Below, piece after piece: positions 58,260 through 64,000 of a stretch of 64,000 nucleotides of DNA. Location: NCBI GenBank assembly GCA_015680685.1, contig MNCI01026491.1, forward strand, positions 76,682 to 140,681, read 5' to 3'. Position 1 is the first letter of the stretch. The number at the start of each line of letters is the position of its first letter. The translations under genes and the position numbers were made by a program. The stretch is from Gnetum montanum. Lineage: Eukaryota > Streptophyta > Gnetopsida > Gnetales > Gnetaceae. The notes beneath the pieces were generated by a model that did no database searches, was not told the origin of the DNA, and saw nothing but the letters and a program-made list of their open reading frames with translations.

Positions 58260-59476
58260 AATGTATCAGATGTCCAAGAATGCAAAGGAAATAATAATCT
58301 TCAACACATCCTTGTCAAAGGTAATGGCCAAAACCACTCACAAGTACCTATCCCATGTTCACAAGGAGAACTTGATCCTAACTAACGATAATCACCACCT
58401 GTGAAACACTCAATAGCAAAAGGACCAATTGGTCAAGTATATACAGCACCAATAGGAGCATCTTTCTAAGGTAAATTTGGATTTGAAAGGATTGGTAGTA
58501 AAAAAATCACAATCTCTCAATGGAGGAAATTCATGTTCTTCACCAGAAGATTGCAATTGAGGTAGCTACCAAGAAGAATTAGGCATTGAAATTTGAAGAA
58601 GTAAAGATTTATTATAGAAACTAGGTTGGGCTACTTAAGGAGGCCATCAAAAAGAAAAGAAAATTAGCAAATACAAAGATGAACAGGGCTTTGTAGCAAC
58701 TCTAGTAAAGAGCTTATGTATGGCAACCCATCTTTGATGAACTAAATGCATACAATAAGGCAAAAATTCACTTGAAGGATTACCAAATTAAGGAGATGAC
58801 AAAGTATATAGAACTTTCCAATGTCTGATATGCAAACTTGTTAATGCTAATAACAGGAAGGCCAGGATCAGAGTTGGAGAAGCAGGTTGCTAGTTCCTAC
58901 CTTCTTTATGAGACAGAATTCAAGCTCCATAAAGAGATGAAAAAAAAGTTAGAAATAGCCAATGAAGAGCTTGAAGTTTTGAGAAACAAATTCACTAACC
59001 AATGATCTATTGCTAGGAACCTAGCAATGAGGATGAATGACTACCATGAGCTGGAAAACCTTATAAAGATGTTTAACATTGAATGTAGGACCTTCACATC
59101 TTGGTTCATCAATGTAAAGGAGATTTTTGTTTTTTTTTTTTTTTATGCCATGCCCATGGGACATTCTTGCATCAACCCATATAGGTGAAGCAGCCTGGAC
59201 CATGTACAATTCACAAAGTAAAGAGGAAAAGATGAAAGCACTTTTGGATGCTTTCAAACTTCCAGTGGAAGTAGCAACAATAGAAGGATAGGCTCAACCA
59301 CCAATAGCACTGAGACGAGATGAAGAACCGTTTGAAACAAAAGAGCCTCTACCTCTAAGCATAATATCAAAGATCATCACACCTCCATCCATTCAACAAG
59401 TTCCTACTACAATTTTATCTATGTCCAATTTTGTTGTAAAGAACATTCATTTTTTATATAATTATACAATCTAGCA
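58260..59476 (+). pseudogene. Third-ORF C-terminal half in element E
   Basis: The 5' end of the ORF is missing. From 58,500: LSMEEIHVLHQKIAIEVATKKN, then WQPIFDELNAYNKAKIHLKDYQIKE, MTKYIELSNV and a coiled coil (SYLLYETEFKLHKEMKKKLE). The block FINVKEIFV...MPCPWDI and SKEEKMKALLDAFKLP (59,105-59,265) matches D closely. A T-run at 59,128-59,143 interrupts the block. It ends around TAG near 59,474. Nearest relative in the window is element D. Confidence 0.7.
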
Positions 59477-59604
59477 ATTAGAGTTAGTTAAAGCCAGTTA
59501 GTCTACTTGATGGTTAATAAATTTCATACTTCCTCAAATTTTGTACGAAACTTAATCCCAATTTTGTTTACTTAATGATGAGTTTTCAATTAGTCGTGGG
59601 GGTA

Positions 59605-60493
59605 TGAAGAATTGTCAATCATATAGGTTGCATAAACGCATGTCCATCGACACAACCCCATTAATGTATCCCCATCAGCACATGCTAGGATGCATTAACA
59701 CAGGTACATCAATGTTGATGCAGTCATTACATATATAAATGTGTACATCCCTCGTTTCTAACACCTTTTGATCTTAGCCTTAGATTTTTGTAGTATCTTC
59801 CTTCAAGAGTTAGAACATTTCTCCTTTGAGTGCCCATAGCGTAGATTTATGAGATTACACTAAATTTTATTTAAGTGTACATCTACATGGACACATTTTC
59901 ATGAATGACAATAAAATTGAGATTTCCTATATCCATTACAATATTTATACTAGTTTGATTCTAATTTTTAAAACTTTGCTTTACATACAATTTACATTAC
60001 TAATTCTTAAATAATTAATGTTATTATTTATAAGCATGTAAGTACAACCATTTCAAGCATAACATATTAATGCTTGGTAATCCGAGTAGCAGATACTTGG
60101 TGCCCTAATAGTATACACTTGGTAACCCAATAACATTAGTATAGGTTCATGATGTGTACAAAAAGTCGGACCGGATACTCTACATTAGGATAGTTAGTTA
60201 ATAAAGTAGTTAATTAGTTAATTAATTCTATTATTAAATCTTCATTCAATCATCTAGAACTTATGAGGAAAATAACAAAAAAAATTAAATGTATTTTTTA
60301 TATCTCAACCACACTTAATCATACACACTATTTAACACAAGTGTGAATTGGGAAAACAACAATTTACAACTACACAATTCACTATTTAGGAATATTGACA
60401 ACTTAGGTAACTAAGCCCATGAAATTCAACTAGATCATGTGTGAATGCTTTTGATTTGTATGGTTGGGCATAGGGACTACCTGCTACTCATCA
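59605..60493 (+). repeat. Element E 3' LTR (889 bp)
   Basis: Preceded by 'tagtcgtgggggta'. It begins TGAAGAATTGTCAATCAT and ends CTGCTACTCATCA. TATATAAA is at 59,732-59,739. U3 wording ('catcgacacaacc', 'catcagcacatg') is of the D type; R-U5 aligns with D and F. No matching 5' LTR is in the window. Confidence 0.75.
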
Positions 60494-62440
60494 ATAAGAA
60501 TCATCAAATATCAATAAAGAAACAAGAGAAAACATAATCTTCTATGAATATTTTTATTTATAGTATATGAAGTATTAATTAGTCTAGATATATATCTCAT
60601 ATAGCAAATTATTCCTCATCTAACAAGAATATTGTCAACTCAATCATGAAAATTTATATTGATAAGTGGGCTATAGTTAATGGCAAAGATGCTCAACATA
60701 AGGTAACTGTGATGGATAATATGTGCCATCATTTTCTATTAGATCTTCTTTTCCTACAAAAGTTGGTATTTTGCCAAAGCTTTCTATTGCCACCTTGAAC
60801 TCTTTTCCTATTTTAAGTTCAAGGATATTAAAACTAATATAAATTTTTTTAAGACTAAAACATCTTCCCTACTAACAATTAATTTCTCTCTTAATTTTTC
60901 ATAGACATATTCTTCATTATTCCTCATGAACAACGAATATATCGACTATGTAATTAATGATATTGAAGATAAATATCACATTTTCCTATAATGTCCTACA
61001 TTTGAGCATATTAGACATAAGTAACACATTATTATAACTATGAGTTAGGTTGATTTGTTTCAAAGCTTACTTAGTACACTTGAAAAGTTTTTGAATAATG
61101 TTTTCAAAACTCATGTCATGTACATTTCCACTATTCAATTGAATCATAAACTCTAAGGATGCTATAAAATTTTAGTTTTACAAATGGGTTAACCAAAATA
61201 CGTTGCTAAAATATATTAAATTTGCTAAGACCTTAATTACTTTGAAGATCACACAAATCCTAATTTTCATTTAGAGAAGCTAGAAATTTGTATTTAAATC
61301 TCTTTCATTCTAAGGAAAATTTGGTCATCAATTTAAGTCCTTGTAGTCACATGTAAATAACCTTAGAAGAAGTAGAGAAGTACATTGATAGATTGCCTTC
61401 TCTAAATGCAACCAACATTAATGGCTTGTATATAGAGTTATTAATGTAGAAACAATCATATACATTTGTTTAATTCAAATAGAACCAAAGAAAGTTTAAC
61501 CTAAAGGATTAAGTAAGAAGTGAAAAGTAACAAGGGTGTATTGCTCTTCAATACAAAATACAAAAGTGATTTAAATAAATTAGAGTTATTGTCATTTGTA
61601 ACATCTTTAGTAAATTCCTAGGCATTATCTTCAGAAAGAGAATTAACAAATGAACTAAGAATGAAACATTTATAGTAGTTTCACAAGTTAAAATAAATTT
61701 AAATTAATTACATAGTGACTTTGATTTTATATATATTTAGTAAAAGGTTATTCATATACTTTGTAAACTTATCCAAATCATATAATTATATTATTACATA
61801 TTAATTTTGTTAACCTTTGATTAAGATTAATATTCTCTTGACTTGTAGCAATAATTCAAAACTATTTGCACAAGTCCTCATTGAATTAGAAAACTAATAA
61901 TTTAGAAGGTTAAATAATGATGTTCCCTCTTTCATACTTGGAATTTTTCTTGATAAATTAGAAGCATTGATGTAAAGAGTGCCTAGAAATTTTTTTTAGT
62001 TAAAGAAAAAGGTGTATGTGTGAACCTTCTTCATTTTTAGATTGTTTATGTTATATTTAATTTGTATAAACTTTTTACGTTAATTGTTATTAGTTTGAAA
62101 TACAAGTAATAATAAATTTTTTTAATAATAATTTAACTCTTGGTTTGTAAAATGTATGACAAATATTACCTACTTTATGTATTTAGAGTTATGAAGATTA
62201 TATAAATCAAACAAAAAAAGTTTAAACTAAAGTTTTGGTTTTTCTTATTTCATCGTTGAGTAAGAACTATATACTTAATAACGAAAGAGTGCTACCAAAA
62301 CCAAGGAGCCTTATCACTTCATTTTTGGTCAAGAGGTCTTTTACCAATCATACTTTTGTAATAAGAAATTATATATATATATATATATTTGATCTATTCA
62401 TCTTTTGGTGATCTAAAAACTAGAAAATGCAAAAGTGTGT
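60494..62440. other. AT-rich region without recognisable gene
   Basis: Stops in all frames. 60,763-60,905 is a diverged copy of 41,789-41,935. (AT)n at about 62,370-62,388. No RNA gene or transposase motif seen. Confidence 0.45.
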
Positions 62441-63640
62441 TTAGTTGTGATTATGTTCAAGGTATCTATCAAGTTGAGTCCAAGATAAAATTGAAGATTC
62501 ATGATGCATAGAAGTCAGTTTTGGCATGTCAAAGTTCATATCTACTTGATTTGGATGCATAGTAGATGCCTACCCTTAATTATGGATGTCTCAGCAAAGA
62601 GTAGGCAAGGTTCATAAGACATCTTCCACCCAAGGTGGACGTCCACCTTTGGACATCCCACAAAGTGAACGTCTAACCTTAAAGATGACATCCAGGTAAA
62701 GGTCATGAAGATGCCATGGTAGACATCTGAGCTACAATAAGACATCCCACCTGAATGCCAACTTTTGCATGGTAGATGTCCTAGACTAGAAGTGAATGTC
62801 CTACATAGCCATTGGACAAAATTTTAAAAAAAAAATTTCTAGCTATTTTTACAGCTCTAATTCAAGGCAAGAAACTTATTAGACATGAGATTTATAAAAG
62901 GAGACATCTAGATCCTTCTCAAATCAATCTATTAGCATACATTGGCTTACATCATACTTTGGATTAAGATTGCTTTAGAATGGCTTGTACATCTTGGTTT
63001 AGACTCTTTAAATTTGATTAAGTGCTACATTAGCTAAGCTTCAAGGGTTGGAGGATTGGAAGTTTGGTGTTACACTATCATTACTACATCATTCTCCCAA
63101 GGTTTGATTGAGTTTGATTCATTGATCCATTCATTATGTTTAGATTTAGTGAACTATTATTTTCAAATCATTTGTACTCATACTCCATCTAGAATATATT
63201 TTTTATTGTGTTTTTCCCTAAATTTTGTGCCTATTGTGTTTAGATCTTATTACAAGAATCTCTTTCTATTTGATTCTTCCTTTGCTTCAAGGAGTGTAGA
63301 TTCTCTTTGAGGGGAGTTCTACATTATTATCCTAAAGGGTCTTCACTTGGATGGCCACATGTTTAATGTTTTTTCTTTGTCCTTAGGTATGTCTTGCAAG
63401 AGCACAACTTTTTACTCAGCTTTGTAAGGTTTTTGGGATTCCTATGGGATACAAACCTTAGAGTCCTATTTGTCTTCTAGGGAGTGTGTAGCATTTGAGG
63501 ATCTACCACTGTGGTATCCTTAACTATAATGTACTTTCAACATATTAAAGGTGGTGAGCTTTACCATACGTATTGGTGAGTTTGTTCCTTTTGAGCAATT
63601 CCATTTCAACATTTATTATTAAGTTTAATTTTTGTTTACA
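62441..63640 (+). repeat. Possible Ty1/copia (SIRE/Maximus-like) LTR
   Basis: 62,560-62,815 has repeated 'ggacgtccacctt', 'ggacatccc', 'gaatgtcctac' words, like the repeated 'ggacgtcc' motifs of some copia LTRs. TTATAAAAGG (62,890-62,899) could be the TATA box, followed by T-rich untranslated-like sequence. No primer site, coding region or second LTR is visible, so this is tentative. Confidence 0.3.
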
Positions 63641-64000
63641 ACTCATTTAACCTTCCTTTAGAGTTCATTGATCTACATTTTGTTAATAACACTCTAACAA
63701 GCCTAACATGGAATGCTAACTAATATATATTTCATCTATAACAAAAAGAAAATAGAAAAGTAGAAGAAGAGCCATGTAGAAGCCTATAGAATGAGGCATC
63801 ATATAGAGGCTAACTACCAACTATACTTCAGTATGAGTAAACAATATATATTTAATCCATAGCTCTTTAAAATCGCATTATGTAAAAATAAAGTATATTT
63901 CTTGATTTTTTTTATTCTTTATAATGTAAAACTTTTTTAAAATTAATACATTTAATCTTTGATAAAGGAAAATAATACTCAAATTAAATGTATAAATTTT
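63641..64000. other. AT-rich end of window, nothing recognised
   Basis: No coding or repeat signal beyond short A/T runs. Confidence 0.4.

Noticed and set aside
58190-58260. A functional tRNA gene
   Set aside because: Pol III box motifs are present but no cloverleaf with paired acceptor arms can be drawn by eye; SINE-like is the better description.
62541-62745. 67-codon minus-strand frame near 62.6 kb
   Set aside because: Its repeated Asp/Val/His wording comes from the GGACGTCC-type nucleotide repeats.

Overview
This window looks like nuclear DNA of a land plant with a large, repeat-rich genome, possibly a gymnosperm, although nothing in it fixes the species. No ordinary host gene, tRNA, rRNA or CRISPR array is visible. 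Almost everything recognisable is Ty3/gypsy LTR-retrotransposon sequence. Its reading frames are broken mostly by C-to-T / G-to-A changes (CAG, CAA and CGA turned into stops, TGG into TAG/TGA), the decay expected of long-methylated DNA.

Layout. (1) 1-13,052 holds pieces of Tat-lineage elements (called B1, B2, B3). There is a pol with two RNase H domains (1,283-4,778), post-pol tandem repeats, a ~2.7 kb LTR (5,765-8,461), a second integrase tail (8,462-9,440), a second tandem block and a second ~2.6 kb LTR (10,414-13,052). (2) The second LTR runs into a primer site and a Tat gag that starts at 13,591. That gag is split by two complete nested elements with perfect 5-bp target duplications: element A (+, 14,268-24,216, CACAA) and element C (-, 24,541-33,616, CCTAC). 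The Tat gag and protease resume at 33,617 and end near 36,121. (3) 36,122-39,365 holds poly(A) tracts, a tandem block and a spliced antisense gene (five exons, four introns) on the minus strand. (4) 39,366-41,788 is the 3' part of a further element, F. (5) 44,477-57,423 is a 12.9 kb element D with gag, pol, a third large ORF and both LTRs. (6) 58,260-60,493 is the 3' end of element E. (7) 60,494-64,000 is AT-rich, with a possible Ty1/copia LTR near 62.5-63.6 kb.

Elements A, C, D, E and F form one Athila-like group: LTRs of 0.8-0.9 kb ending in CATCA, in A, C and D a primer site matching the 3' end of plant tRNA-Asp, and a shared polypurine region. They differ modularly. A has gag and pol but only a stub of the third ORF. 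C has gag and the third ORF but no pol. D has all three. The third ORF, in the position where Athila elements carry env-like genes, encodes a protein with an N-terminal domain resembling the 'putative plant transposon protein' family, a long coiled coil and a conserved C-terminal block; remnants of it occur in four copies here.

The two most unusual observations are these. In C and D the third ORF is preceded by what looks like its own promoter, built of motifs resembling that element's own U3, followed by a ~0.26-0.29 kb GT-AG intron. In the Tat element, an antisense multi-exon gene lies where sense elements have the protease-RT interval, and reading frame is kept across all four inferred splice junctions. 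Alignments, family assignments and boundaries were made by eye and recalled family knowledge; no database search was run.
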